This document shows, one piece after another, positions 33,750-43,371 of a DNA stretch of 64,000 nt. Every line of letters starts with the position of its first letter. The stretch's first letter is position 1. The stretch is taken from the NCBI RefSeq assembly GCF_037126465.1, contig NC_088201.1, positions 71,198,879 to 71,262,878 of the forward strand, given 5' to 3'. The notes beneath the pieces are model-generated. The model was not told the DNA's origin. It did no database searches and saw only the letters and a program-made list of their open reading frames with translations. The position numbers and the translations under genes were made by a program. Source of the stretch: Ornithodoros turicata. Its lineage: Eukaryota; Arthropoda; Arachnida; Ixodida; Argasidae.

Positions 33750-34560
33750 TCACGGAGCTTCACCGTTTGACCCTGCGGAACAAATTCCGAATGCAGAAGC
33801 CCCTCACATCAAAGAAACAGATCACCATTGTCCTGACGTGCGACTTCACTGGTCGTGCTTTCTTGGGTCGTGGTGAACTGTCTGTTTTCCATTGACTAGA
33901 ATGGTGTTTCGTTTTGGGTTCGTAACCGTAGCACCAAGATTCCTCTCCTGTTATGATTTCAGAATGAATGTCGGGGTCCGTCTCCAACTGGTCCTTCAAC
34001 GTACGGCACGCAGCCATGTTCAGCTCTCTCTGTTCGGACGTGAGCAGTGGAGGCCAAATTTCGCTGCAGCTCGTGTCACGTGCAAATCGTTTGATAAAAT
34101 TCGCTGACATGAGCTCTACAACATCCCTGCCAACTCCACAAGCTCATCAATGGTCCGACTGCGGTCTTGCAAGAGGGCTTGACGAATTCTGTCTACATTT
34201 ACTTCAGTGCGGCTGGTCGAAGGCAGTCTGGAACGAGGTTGATCGTCAATCGACATTTCGCTTCGTTTAAATCGAGAAACCCATTCGTACACTTGTGTTT
34301 TGCCCAAAGCAGCCTCCTTGTAAGCCGTCTGTCGCATAACTGCCATTTCGGGTGCGCTTTTGCCCAACAGGAAACAAACTTTCACTGCCGCACGTTGTTC
34401 ATGCAAATCAGCCATCGCGAAATAGGCAAACACATTGAAGGGGTCTAAAAATAGAATTACTGAAGCCGAACGCAGCGTTGCACAACAACGCCATCTGGTG
34501 TACTGATGCAAAACAGTTCGTAAAACTCTCACCTAGTGGTGGAAGCCTGTATTACAAGGG
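33750..34560 (-). mobile_element. Mariner element, truncated and inactive
   Basis: Minus-strand transposase frames with mariner motifs. The 3' part of the gene and the right terminal repeat are lost where it meets the palindrome at 33748. The likely start of the element is near 34540, but no matching terminal inverted repeat pair survives. Confidence 0.8.
33760..34532 (-). pseudogene. Mariner transposase remnant
   Basis: N-terminal helix-turn-helix region (minus): the ATG near 34416 opens MADLHEQRAAVKVCFLLGKS; then GKTQVYEWVSRFKRSEMSID and DRSRTIDELVELAG. The catalytic part begins in the next frame with ITGEESWCYGYEPKTKHHSS, SSPRPKKARPVKSHVRTMVI and CFFDVRGF. The usual first Asp of the DD34D triad (GDES) reads Glu here. 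A frameshift near 34113 and C-terminal truncation confirm it is dead. Confidence 0.85.
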
Positions 34561-34762
34561 ATCCGCCCTCACGAGGACAATTCCGGTTTCTTTTGGGTCC
34601 CCCCTCGTATATATATACATATATACTTGGTGAATGGGGTTCGGACAACCGCGAATATATGTAGCTGAAATGAAAATTGAAACACAGACTACGAAGGTAC
34701 GGGAAGTAAGAAAAAAGGGATAATTTATTTACATTTAAGATACTTGGAATGCTAAAAGGGTT

Positions 34763-34799
34763 GTCGACGTTTCGACAGTGGCACTGTCTTCGTCAGGAC
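34763..34799 (-). ncRNA. Minimal hammerhead-like motif, family C copy 1
   Basis: Core ctgacga, extra A, stem II gacagt-gcc-actgtc, gaa, stem III palindrome acgt, C, then gac pairing with gtc as a 3-bp stem I. This is the minimalist Penelope type. Copies: 35365-35401 (minus) and 35995-36031 (plus). Confidence 0.65.
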
Positions 34800-34916
34800 T
34801 AAAGATGCGTAGCTGATTACACATTTCTTAAATAGGTTTGCTACATGACGTCATAATCGGTACGGGCACGCCACAGGCGTTTGTCAGTGAGTCAGATTCG
34901 GGAATATTCCAGAAGG

Positions 34917-35213
34917 TCAAGTCCGGGTGGTGATGTAGCGGGAGATGGCCAGTCCGGGGTCTGCGAGCGGCATGTCGTTGGTCCCACAATGTAGGATCAC
35001 GACGCGTACGCTGGCCGGTAGTAAGTCCACCTCCTCGATGAAATCCAGGATCCGTCCTCCGCTACGGGATACAAACATCGTTGGCGCGGACCGGGCCCTG
35101 GGATTGAAGTGATGATACAAGTGTTTAGTCTGGGAATCTCTTAGGATTGCAACTGTAGGAGCAAAAAAAGGATACTTCCTGGTAGCCTTCGGTCCGTCTC
35201 TCCTGGCAGTCAT
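34917..35213 (-). CDS. Truncated SGNH/GDSL-hydrolase-like frame, family C copy 1
   Basis: 98 codons starting MTARRDGPKATRKYPFFAP. Block I reads AILRDSQ, where SGNH enzymes have GDS with the catalytic Ser, so the Gly is mutated here. Block III appears as VVILHCGTND (the G-x-N of the oxyanion hole). The frame ends soon after and lacks the C-terminal Asp/His block, so activity is not expected. SGNH esterase domains are known from ORF1 of some CR1-group LINEs, a possible source. Confidence 0.6.
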   Translation of the reverse strand: MTARRDGPKATRKYPFFAPTVAILRDSQTKHLYHHFNPRARSAPTMFVSRSGGRILDFIEEVDLLPASVRVVILHCGTNDMPLADPGLAISRYITTRT

Positions 35214-35580
35214 CGTGGAAGAATATACTTGGTGAATGGGGTTCGGACGACCGCGAATATATGTAGCTGAAATGAAAATTGAAACACAGACTACGAAGGT
35301 ACGGGAAGTAAGAAAAAAGGGATAATTTATTTAGATTTAAGATACTTGGAATGCTAAAAGGGTTGTCGACGTTTCGACAGTGGCACTGTCTTCGTCAGGA
35401 CTAAAGATGCGTAGCTGATTACACATTTCTTAAATAGGTTTGCTACATGACGTCATAATCGGTACAGGCACGCCACAGGCGTTTGTCAGTGAGTCAGATT
35501 CGGGAATATTCCAGAAGGTCAAGTCCGGGTGGTGATGTAGTGGGAGATGGCCAGAGAGAGATGGGAGATATTCTTCCACG

Positions 35581-35877
35581 ATGACTGCCAGGAGAGACGG
35601 ACCGAAGGCTACCAGGAAGTATCCTTTTTTTGCTCCTACAGTTGCAATCCTAGGAGATTCCCAGACTAAACACTTGTATCATCACTTCAATCCCAGGGCC
35701 CGGTCCGCGCCAACGATGTTTGTATCCCGTAGCGGAGGACGGATCCTGGATTTCATCGAGGAGGTGGACTTACTACCGGCCAGCGTACGCGTCGTGATCC
35801 TACATTGTGGGACCAACGACATGCCGCTCGCAGACCCCGGACTGGCCATCTCCCGCTACATCACCACCCGGACTTGA
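35581..35877 (+). CDS. Truncated SGNH/GDSL-hydrolase-like frame, family C copy 3
   Basis: Same 98-codon frame as at 34917-35213, with intact block I (VAILGDSQTKHLYHHF) and VVILHCGTNDMPLADPG. The two copies differ at very few residues. The hammerhead motif lies ~120 bp downstream on the same strand. The reading frame may be a passenger; conservation of the frame in both copies could reflect recency alone. Confidence 0.65.
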   Translation: MTARRDGPKATRKYPFFAPTVAILGDSQTKHLYHHFNPRARSAPTMFVSRSGGRILDFIEEVDLLPASVRVVILHCGTNDMPLADPGLAISRYITTRT

Positions 35878-35994
35878 CCTTCTGGAATATTCCCGAATCT
35901 GACTGACTGACAAACGCCTGTGGCGTGCCCGTACCGATTATGACGTCATGTAGCAAACCTATTTAAGAAATGTGTAATCAGCTACGCATCTTTA

Positions 35995-36031
35995 GTCCTG
36001 ACGAAGACAGTGCCACTGTCGAAACGTCGAC
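35995..36031 (+). ncRNA. Minimal hammerhead-like motif, family C copy 3
   Basis: Same pairing as at 34763-34799, on the plus strand and downstream of the SGNH frame. The short stem I and extra base next to the core make single-molecule cleavage doubtful. Confidence 0.65.
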
Positions 36032-36150
36032 AACCCTTTTAGCATTCCAAGTATCTTAAATGTAAATAAATTATCCCTTTTTTCTTACTTCCCGTACCTT
36101 CGTAGTCTGTGTTTCAATTTTCATTTCAGCTATATACATATATATATATA

Positions 36151-36864
36151 AATACGTTAACTGACTAAATTAAATGCATGTCATCACATGTTAAGGGGCA
36201 TCTCGTGTTATTTTACTGCATGTCTACTCTTGCAATTATTCCAAACGTGAATTCCTCGGTAACAATAATATAATGCTCATGGTTCGCAAATTGTGGGTTG
36301 ACTGCACTGCCTGTACATATGGACAGCCATTATAACGTGTTTTGCCGCTGACGTTTATTACATATCGCGCAATTAAGCTGTGTCATATATGACAGCAATA
36401 GTGATTTTGGTGAGTCCACTCTTGATTTGTTTTGTAACTTGCACTACGACTACAAAGAAGTGCACTGCAGGAACGTTCGAATAGACCCTTTATTATGTGT
36501 TCAAAATAGCAAACCATGAGACAGCATAGATGCAGCTCGAATGGTGCAAAGTGTGTCAAAGAGTTAGGTCAACTGCAACGTTGCCGAAATGATTTGGTCT
36601 GTGTTACACCACAGGTGCACCGTTCACGTGTTGCTACAGCATCAGCGTGTAACTTGACTATTCATTCGCGAGCTATTCGATAGCTTCGATGCCACAAAGG
36701 ACGGTACAAACAGCAAGAGGTGTTCTCATCTTTCGGATGCACTCGGCCGTGCCACTGCTGCTCTCTTGTGCGGCAATGATTGAAGCGGCCTCAAACACAT
36801 GAATCGCCGTGCGAACAGGCGCATGCGCCTTGTGATCCCGGCATAGCAGACGGTGAGGAGGAGC
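36151..36864. other. Interior of the long-TIR element, unassigned
   Basis: No domain recognised. Minus-strand frames of 92-122 codons at 36673-37094 extend into the right TIR region and show no clear transposase motif. Confidence 0.35.
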
Positions 36865-37513
36865 CTCGCCGGCTGTGCGCGATATGTTTTGGAAATACGC
36901 CACCGGGAGTAGGTTGTCTCTCTGTATGTGACCCGTGGCCAGTGTTCCCAACTTAGTGGGGGATGGGGATGTTTTCTGATTGGGCGGCTGGCGAAGTTTA
37001 TTGGTCGTGTATCCTGGCCGGCTTTATCTCTCTCTCTCTCTCTCTGGCATAATAACACCCAGTGCGAATGACTGTCGCCGCGCAATCCGTCCACAAAACC
37101 GCCATAGCCATCTCCCCCCCCCCCCCATGCCTGTTATCCTCGTTCACAGCTCAGCTCGCAGCTGGTTCAAGGGTCATGAGTTTGTGTCCTGTATTGATAC
37201 GCGCATCGTCCTCATCACTTTAAAACTGGGTATTTAGAAATCAAACGTTGTTATTTGAAGAAATGAACTTGATAACAGTACAAACATGAGTAAGAAACAT
37301 CATAATACCATGTTCCGCCGAAAAGAACATCGTGTCGCCCATAAACCATCATACGGGACATTACCTTGCTAAGCCTAACCATGATTTATTTTAACAGCAT
37401 TTATTTTGAGGGCGTGTATTTTTAAGCGGTTTATTTCAGAAAATGGACTTTGAAGGGTGGAATTTTAAGCGTGGATTTTTTAATATTTTATTTTAAAACA
37501 TTTATTTCGGCGT

Positions 37514-37712
37514 ACAGCCAGGTCCACTGTCAACAGAAGAAATTCAGACTGCCGAACGGTATTGGATCAAGGAAGCACAACGCTCAGCATCCACACATGA
37601 AATAACATGTTTGAGCGAACAAAAACCGCTACCTACAACTTCCAAAATACGGGATTTGAGGCCATTTCTGGATCAGAACGACGTTTTGAGAGTTTGTGCA
37701 CGCATAGTTGTA
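37514..37712 (+). pseudogene. BEL/Pao integrase N-terminal region, continuation
   Basis: The frame reads GPLSTEEIQTAERYWIKEAQ then KIRDLRPFLDQNDVLRVCAR, the stretch that follows ERFSS..VTAWVIRF in BEL/Pao polyproteins. It continues the segment that stops at 26935, with no overlap. The zinc-binding and catalytic integrase parts are absent: the sequence changes to the repeat at 37706. Confidence 0.8.
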
Positions 37713-37858
37713 AGTGCATTGAATGAAACTCTGATATCTTGACAAAATTTTGAGTATTAGCTGAAGTTGAATTTATTGTAACGTGATTGATGTCGTAAAA
37801 CATACCTCATGATGGTACATTTTCTTTGTGGTGATAGTGTAACGAAGCCAAAGTAGGC
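37706..37858 (+). repeat. Direct repeat R4, copy 1
   Basis: gttgtaagtgcat, ttgacaaaattttgagtat, gaatttattgtaacgtgatt and gtggtgatagtgta recur at 38593-38778. The second copy has ~35 bp more near its start. Between the copies lies ~730 bp of unassigned DNA. They could be LTRs of a small element or a simple duplication. Confidence 0.75.
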
Positions 37859-38592
37859 AGTCGCGCGGTGGCAAGCCCCCCTCACTCACGCGCTGCGAGG
37901 TCTGCTCTTCAGAGAAGAAGCGCCACACGGACGAATGAAGCAGGAATAAAGTAGGCCAGTTGTGTAGCTCTATAGGACGAATATGTGATTAAGCAACCGC
38001 CCAAAATTTCCCTTTACACTTGAGCAGTAAAAATTAGACAAGTGAGAAACAAAGAGGGGCATGCAGAACGGTGCCTGTTTGATTAGTCGTGGTTTGAAAA
38101 GTAAATGCAGTTCTGATTACTGGTAGTGCAATTGTGTCGTGACACGTTGCCTTTGTGTTGTGGATTAACTGGTACATTGCTGTCAGCTCGGAGAGAACAA
38201 GGCTGAGAGGCTTATTTTCGACAAGATTCAGTACGATTGCAGATCGATTCACGCTGCGAATTCAGTGTGCCTGCATGTACCGCCGTCTATGTAAAATACT
38301 GTTCATCTAGTTGGGCACCCTTTAAGTGTATCTTGCTGGCACTGTGCGTGTGGAAAAAGAGATTTTGGGAACAGTAACTAGCAGGACTACACCGCTTCAT
38401 CAACGTGGACGCTATTTGCAAGTGTTCATTCATTTCTCCTTTCTCTCGCTAAATGCAGTACCTGACCACTAAAACGTCAATGCAGACAACAGCAGTAAGC
38501 TATTAGCCACGCATATCCTGATCAGGGCAGTTCTATGGGAGATATATAATGGAAGCGTTGAACCGGAACCCGTAGTTTTTGCGGTTCGACAC
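37859..38592. other. Spacer between R4 copies, unassigned
   Basis: No domain or RNA gene recognised. Confidence 0.35.
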
Positions 38593-38778
38593 CCTAGTTG
38601 TAAGTGCATTTGTTCTACTCCAACATTGAGAAACGTTTTCAGAATGAGACTCTGATACCTTGACAAAATTTTGAGTATCAGCCGAAGTCGAATTTATTGT
38701 AACGTGATTGATGTAGTATGACATACCTTATGATGGTAAATGTTCTTTGTGGTGATAGTGTACCAAAGCCAAAGTAGG
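38593..38778 (+). repeat. Direct repeat R4, copy 2
   Basis: Same orientation as 37706-37858. The copies end similarly at ccaaagtaggc.gt. No coding content. Confidence 0.75.
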
Positions 38779-39007
38779 CTGTAGGAGCAATAATAAAAAT
38801 AAAAGGCAATACTCGTACTCAAAAACTATCAGCGAAGTATCTACGAACCTCCATATAATTCGTGGCATTATGTTGTGAGGCAAATTTGATCTGACTTTGT
38901 GTGTCCAGACAAGCGAATACGATGTATGTCTACTGCTGACAGCAACACACCATGAATATCGTACCATGATGACAAGATGAGCAACCTATTTTACATTGAG
39001 AACTTAC

Positions 39008-39464
39008 TCATGCAGTGGGGTGTTCCTGAAAACCTCCTGGTGTTGAAGCGCCTGCAATGCTAATTGCACCACAATTTCCGTGAGGCATGACGCCTGAAAT
39101 TCTGCCGCCGTTGCGACGCATCCTACGCGCACTTTGTCCACTGCTGCCGGCACGTCCCGAAAGCAGACGTCTTCGTGCCCTGTGTCCATCGAGCGGCACA
39201 AACCGCATCTGCACCTGTGACGGAGATGAGAAATTACATATACGCCAGTATAAAATGCACGTACGTCACGTCGACTTACCACTCGGCCGCGCGGTCGCCG
39301 GCTAACTGAACCTGTACCGGCATCACAGGGGTGTCGTCGTACGGTAGGGTATTCTGTCCCACACACCGCAGCAGTGTGCGAATTTCTCAAGGGGAAAGTG
39401 GCATTAGACTGCGGTACTCTGGCAGGACCTCTAAGTCGTCCATTGCTGCGACCGCTCCTTCCAT
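39008..39464 (-). CDS. P2RX7-like zinc-domain gene, two exons (partial, one in-frame stop)
   Basis: Minus strand: exon 39464-39280 ends at the donor gtaagt (39279-39274). The 65-nt intron ends tccgtcacag at 39215 and exon 39214-39008 ends at another gtaagt donor (39007-39002). Across the junction the protein reads AAEWCRCGLCRSMDTGHEDV, CFRDVPAAV, later GCVATAAEFQASCLTEIVV. This is the C-x-C-G-x-C...E-x-V-C...C-x(n)-F-x3-C pattern of the P2RX7 C-terminal-like zinc domain, widespread in arthropod proteins of unknown role. A TGA at 39389-39387, 25 codons after the chosen ATG, breaks the first exon: a pseudogene, an error, or a start/acceptor further in (tttccccttgag). Downstream exons were not found. 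Confidence 0.65.
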
Positions 39465-39529
39465 CTCCAATTCTCCAGAGGAACTGTCAAAACTGGTTTA
39501 CGGCGGCATAGTGACAGAGCGCTGACCCC

Positions 39530-40129
39530 CATTGGTCAGCAAATGAGAACGAGTCGCCCCTGTAACGTCATCGGTGATGTGGCGTCACCCTACTCCACCT
39601 CGTTTCACACGCAGTAGGAAGTTAAGGGTGAACGCGCAGAGCAATGTTCATGTTAGTTTTTTTTTTTCGCTGAAACAAACTGCGCACATCCAAATCTTTC
39701 GTGCTATTCGGAAAAATGACACACACACTTTCATCAGACGTCTTAATAATTTCCCCCTGTCCCCCACTCCTTCCTGCTGTCCTCTCTCCGTCTGTCCACA
39801 TCTGTACGCCGCTCATAGCCACAGTTGCTTCGCGGTGCTAACACGCAATCAAAAAAAAAAAGACGTCTTAATATGAACTTTTTTTGGATGACCCTCTGTA
39901 CTGCAGCACTCCAAGAACAGGTAAGGATAAATTGTCTGCAACAGTTCTCCTGAGAGAGTGACTTCGTTGAACACAAACACCACATACCTCGTGACATGGC
40001 ATGACATGACCGAAGTTTTCTCCTAGACCTAATCGGAAGTGCAAGTGGACGGCGGTGGCAATAGATTTGCAACATTATTTTTTTTTCTGAACAGGTTTGA
40101 TCCACAAATTAAACGAAAAAGAAAAAAAG
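39530..40129. other. Region upstream of the P2RX7-like gene, unassigned
   Basis: It would hold the promoter if the gene is real. No clear TATA box near the gene start. Poly(T) and poly(A) runs at 39657 and 39850. Confidence 0.35.
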
Positions 40130-40240
40130 GGGGGGATATGTTTATTAAGAAAAAGAAAGGAAAGGTCAGCCAGACGACAAGAAAGAAAAAGGGTCAATAA
40201 CAAGGCTCTGCACAAAGTTCGCTGAAACAATACTTCCTGC
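40130..40240 (-). mobile_element. LINE 3' tail fragment
   Basis: Minus strand: ggctgacctttcctttc then cttaataaacatatccccc. The same tail ends the LINE fragment at 12860-13435 and recurs at 49712-49870 and 57328-57430. Severely 5' truncated. Confidence 0.65.
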
Positions 40241-40267
40241 GGAAGCGCCCAGTGAACTCTGGTTCTA

Positions 40268-40692
40268 CAGGGTGTCCCAGAAAGCGCGTCATTGAATTAT
40301 AATAAAAAAACTACGCGACCTAGAATCATGCGGTCAACGGCATTTGTTCCTATTAGGTTTTTGCCACCTCCTGATGTGAATGTCATGTATCGTAAGTTTA
40401 ATTATGTAAATATTTGCAAACTGAACTGATAGCTGTTGAATATCCCTGTCAATTATCATTAATCTGAGTAAATTAGACACGCTCTTCACATAGGTGGGGT
40501 AAAAAAAGTGACCTTTACTTGGTAAATTTCCGACTTAAACTTGCAAAAATTTACATAATTAAAGTTACGTTACACGACATTCACGTCAGGAGGTGGCAAA
40601 AACCTAGTTAGAACAAATGCCGTTGACCGCATGACTCTAGGTGATGTATTTTTTTAATTATAATTCAATGACACGTTTTCTGGGACACCCTG
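40268..40692. mobile_element. Long-TIR MITE with TA duplication (CAGGGTGTCCCA type)
   Basis: The left arm cagggtgtcccagaaagcg and its complement at the right end continue for ~190 bp with few mismatches (shared cattgaattataat, catgcggtcaacggcat, ttgccacctcctga.gtgaa). TA flanks at 40266-40267 and 40693-40694 fit Tc1/mariner-type integration. No transposase. Confidence 0.88.
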
Positions 40693-40699
40693 TATATCT

Positions 40700-41840
40700 C
40701 TACGACGACTGCTGAAACTGCGCTCTCTGCAGGTGTACTTTCCCGACAGGGAGAGTGAAAGAGTTGGACGTGCATGGTAACAAACGCGAAGAAACACGGA
40801 CGGACAGAGGACACGTTTTACTAGCAACGAATACTAAAAGACATTGACGTCCACTTTGTACCAGACGTTTTTTACCATGTTACTCAACAACACGCTTTAC
40901 ATCTTCTCCCAGTTGGACGTGCAAATGGCATGGGGGCACGGATTAGAAAGTCGGATTGTTCTAAGTTCAAGTTATTTTTGTCTCAAACGAAAATGTCATA
41001 GCTTCCATTTTTTGCGCGAGCAACACGTATATAATTCCCTAGATTTTAAAGAAAAAATGTTTCGCTTGAAGCGACCCCAAATTCTCTAGATCTTGGAAAT
41101 TTCCTAGCGTTTGCAACGCTTAACTGCGGACGGCTGTGTTTTCCACCTCGAAAATTGAGCAGTGCCCGAAACACAACTTTTTGTTCTGCGCATACGTTCT
41201 CCATGCATGTTTTTGTTCATGATTTCAATCACACTGACAAAACACTTGCTTTGTACACATGTTTTCGCAGTGTGGGAGGATGTTCAACGAACGTGCTCGT
41301 GAAACACTGTTCGCCAGCAGTTTTGCTTTCGTGTTTCGTTCATGCTTTGCTGTTGCTTCCTGTTTTGTTGGCTTCAGTGTTTCTGTGTGTTGGGACAACT
41401 GACATCGAGATAATAGCATGCGATTCTGAAAGCGTGTTTTGGCGTTGTAGCACGTCCCTACCCACCCCTGAGTTGGGCAAGGCGGCGCACCTCTATCGCG
41501 TATCATATCACTTTTTAATAATTGGATGTTTACGTCGCGAGACAACTGAGATCATGAGCGGTATCATATCACGTTACACATTTTGTAACATTGTTTCACT
41601 CGGCAACATGTGTCACCTATCTACCTTGGATGTACCAGTGTATCAATGCAGCCACTGTCCATACTCCATGCAAAAAGGTGTCTCCTGTTACGGACTGTGT
41701 GCCATATGCGAGGGCACATTATTAATAATTAGGGACTGCTACAGCGACCTCAATTTGCTGGTTCTTCCGAAAACTAATATTATACCGCAAATATATCAGC
41801 AGGGACAAAATCTTTAAAACAAGTAAGAGCCCCAGGCAGC
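40700..41840. other. Spacer with a 220-codon frame of unknown meaning
   Basis: The frame 41155-41817 (+) is the longest in this stretch. It has a hydrophobic segment (LLLLPVLLASVFLCV) and several Cys, but no known domain, no splice support and unremarkable codon use. It is more likely chance than a gene. Confidence 0.3.
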
Positions 41841-41974
41841 ACAAACCCTCGGGAAAAGAATGGGAACGCAATGGGGGCTTCGGCTCCTGAATGGGCGATA
41901 GTGCCCGACTGGTTCCCAGCGGTGTGGGAACGGAGGAGGTAGAGCGCAAGAGAAGATAAGGTCGTCACCCGACG

Positions 41975-42140
41975 GTGCCCTGATCATTTCCCGGTCTGGT
42001 CTGCTTTTGGTCATGTAAACAATAATATAGGATCGCTCCCCAATGCTGCTCTGATCATTTCCCGGTCTGGACTGATCTTGGTCATATGACCAAAATATAG
42101 GATCGCTCCTCGATGCTGATCTGGTCACTTCACGATAATC
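41975..42140 (+). repeat. Degenerate ~67-bp tandem repeat
   Basis: gatcatttcccggtctgg, ctg.t..tggtcat and ataggatcgctc occur in order at ~41984 and ~42051. A partial third copy (gctgatctggtcacttca) follows at ~42115. Confidence 0.7.
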
Positions 42141-42429
42141 AGTCACATGACCGGGGTGCGGCAACGGATTTCTCTTCCCAGACTGTCAGGCGCCGAGTGT
42201 TGCAATCACGTAACCGACAGTTTCGAATCTGGCCAATGATGTTCCTCGATCATCCAGCCGTGTTTACACTGAGTCGGACACTCGGAGTCCCCGTTATGGT
42301 GGGCTAGAAAGACTGGTGTGCTTACCGCCATATTCAATACATGGAATGCGCGATGCCCCTGTTTTGAAGCCAAGCTCCTGAGCTCCGGCGCTATGCGCTC
42401 GCTGCGAACCAAACGTTCTCGTTGGACTA

Positions 42430-42916
42430 GTCCAACATGTGCTGTGTGTGACGGTGTATGTGTGCTTGACTATTTTTATAGTGCATATATTTGGACCAGC
42501 ACTACGTTGGTTTGCCGCACTGACTGTTTACTAGCATCCGCAGTTCTTTGTAACTAAACCACGTGACATTTGCTACCGTCACGTCTGCCTAGCCGACGAT
42601 CCCTGCAAGCGAAAAATATCGGAATGTTGCGAAGCATGTGACCGCATGTCTTATCTTCGTTGGATGATGACAGCCGGGTCGAAAAACAAAATAAAGGCGG
42701 CTACTGCGTCCGAGAGCTCGCCTCCTTTACGGTTTCTTTCTCTTCACTCTTTCTTTTCAGCCTAGATTATCGAGTTGCTGTGTACAGGAAGCTGGGAACA
42801 CTTTGTCACGGAACATAGGCCGATGGTAGGTTGTTCAACTAAATTGTCATTTAGCTAAACTATGGCGCTTTCTATACTATCTTTCTACTACTATCTATAC
42901 GCTTTCTATCTTTTCT
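42430..42916. other. Interior of the large P-like element, unassigned
   Basis: No domain recognised. Confidence 0.35.
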
Positions 42917-42973
<57 letters not shown>

Positions 42974-43108
42974 ATGCAGGAAAAAAAGGCCATTAAAGAA
43001 ACAAATAAATGATACTAGACGTGTTTGAAATTCAAACTTACAGATTAACATGGCTTCTATGGCTGCACGCAGAGAAACAGATACTCATGGAACGATACGG
43101 CAGCACCA

Positions 43109-43159
<51 letters not shown>

Positions 43160-43314
43160 AGGGGGAAAAGCCATTAAAAAATAAGTAAATGATGCTAGGC
43201 GTCTTTGAAATTCAAACTTACAGATTAAAATGGCTTCTATGGCTGCACGCAGAGAAACAGATTCTCATTGAACGATGCTGCTGCCTCTGGTGCTGTCGCA
43301 CCGTTCAATGAGTA

Positions 43315-43367
<53 letters not shown>
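42917..43367. repeat. (TC)n/(TA)n tracts with two family B fragments
   Basis: Partial B units at 42967-43110 (array-1-like, ggaacgat) and 43158-43313 lie between (TA)n tracts at 42940-42965, 43111-43157 and 43314-43367. The second fragment collapses into a hairpin: cattgaacgatgc... is followed by ...cgcaccgttcaatg, with the ribozyme core missing. Confidence 0.85.

Positions 43368-43371
<4 letters not shown>

Larger units (their letters stand above)
34624..36128. repeat. Family C hammerhead array (~600-bp unit) carrying an SGNH fragment
   Basis: One full minus-sense unit (34624-35223), a partial minus unit (35225-35552), then an inverted plus-sense copy (35562-36128). Each unit holds a minimal hammerhead-like motif, and the complete ones also carry a 98-codon frame with an SGNH-hydrolase start. 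(TA)n tracts flank the array at 34607-34622 and 36129-36150. The tail-to-tail layout resembles Penelope insertions with partial tandem and inverted copies. Confidence 0.8.
26936..37513. mobile_element. ~10.6-kb long-TIR element splitting the BEL integrase region
   Basis: The left end acgccgaaataaat (26936) is inverted at the right end (37500-37513). Both ends continue as ~150-170 bp of gaaataaac/ttt-type repeats. Further in, ggcgtatttccaaaatatat then cgcgcacagcc (27227-27265) reappears inverted at ~36865-36905. No clear target duplication is found. Without the nested hAT and hammerhead arrays the core would be ~3.5 kb, with no recognised transposase. Excision restores a plausible BEL join, supporting the limits. 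Confidence 0.7.
20398..37712 (+). mobile_element. BEL/Pao LTR retrotransposon, split by nested insertions
   Basis: In order on the plus strand: putative LTR end with aataaa (20538), primer-binding site (20586), gag (22129 onward), CCHC knuckles, protease, reverse transcriptase, RNase H, and the start of integrase (37514-37712). DUF1759-like gag, the reverse transcriptase fused to a GADHYW protease tail, and ERFSS..RVTAWVIRF before integrase all identify BEL/Pao. Insertions at 20633-22079, 22776-23905 and 26936-37513 separate segments that rejoin in order. The catalytic integrase core and 3' LTR were not found. Confidence 0.85.

Noticed and set aside
41155..41817. 220-codon open frame as a membrane protein gene
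   Set aside because: No domain, promoter, splice or homologous copy is visible. A single hydrophobic run is not sufficient.
41814..42164. 116-codon minus-strand frame with internal repeats as a repeat protein
   Set aside because: The amino-acid repetition follows from the ~67-bp DNA tandem repeat at 41975-42140, and frame identity is not preserved between units.
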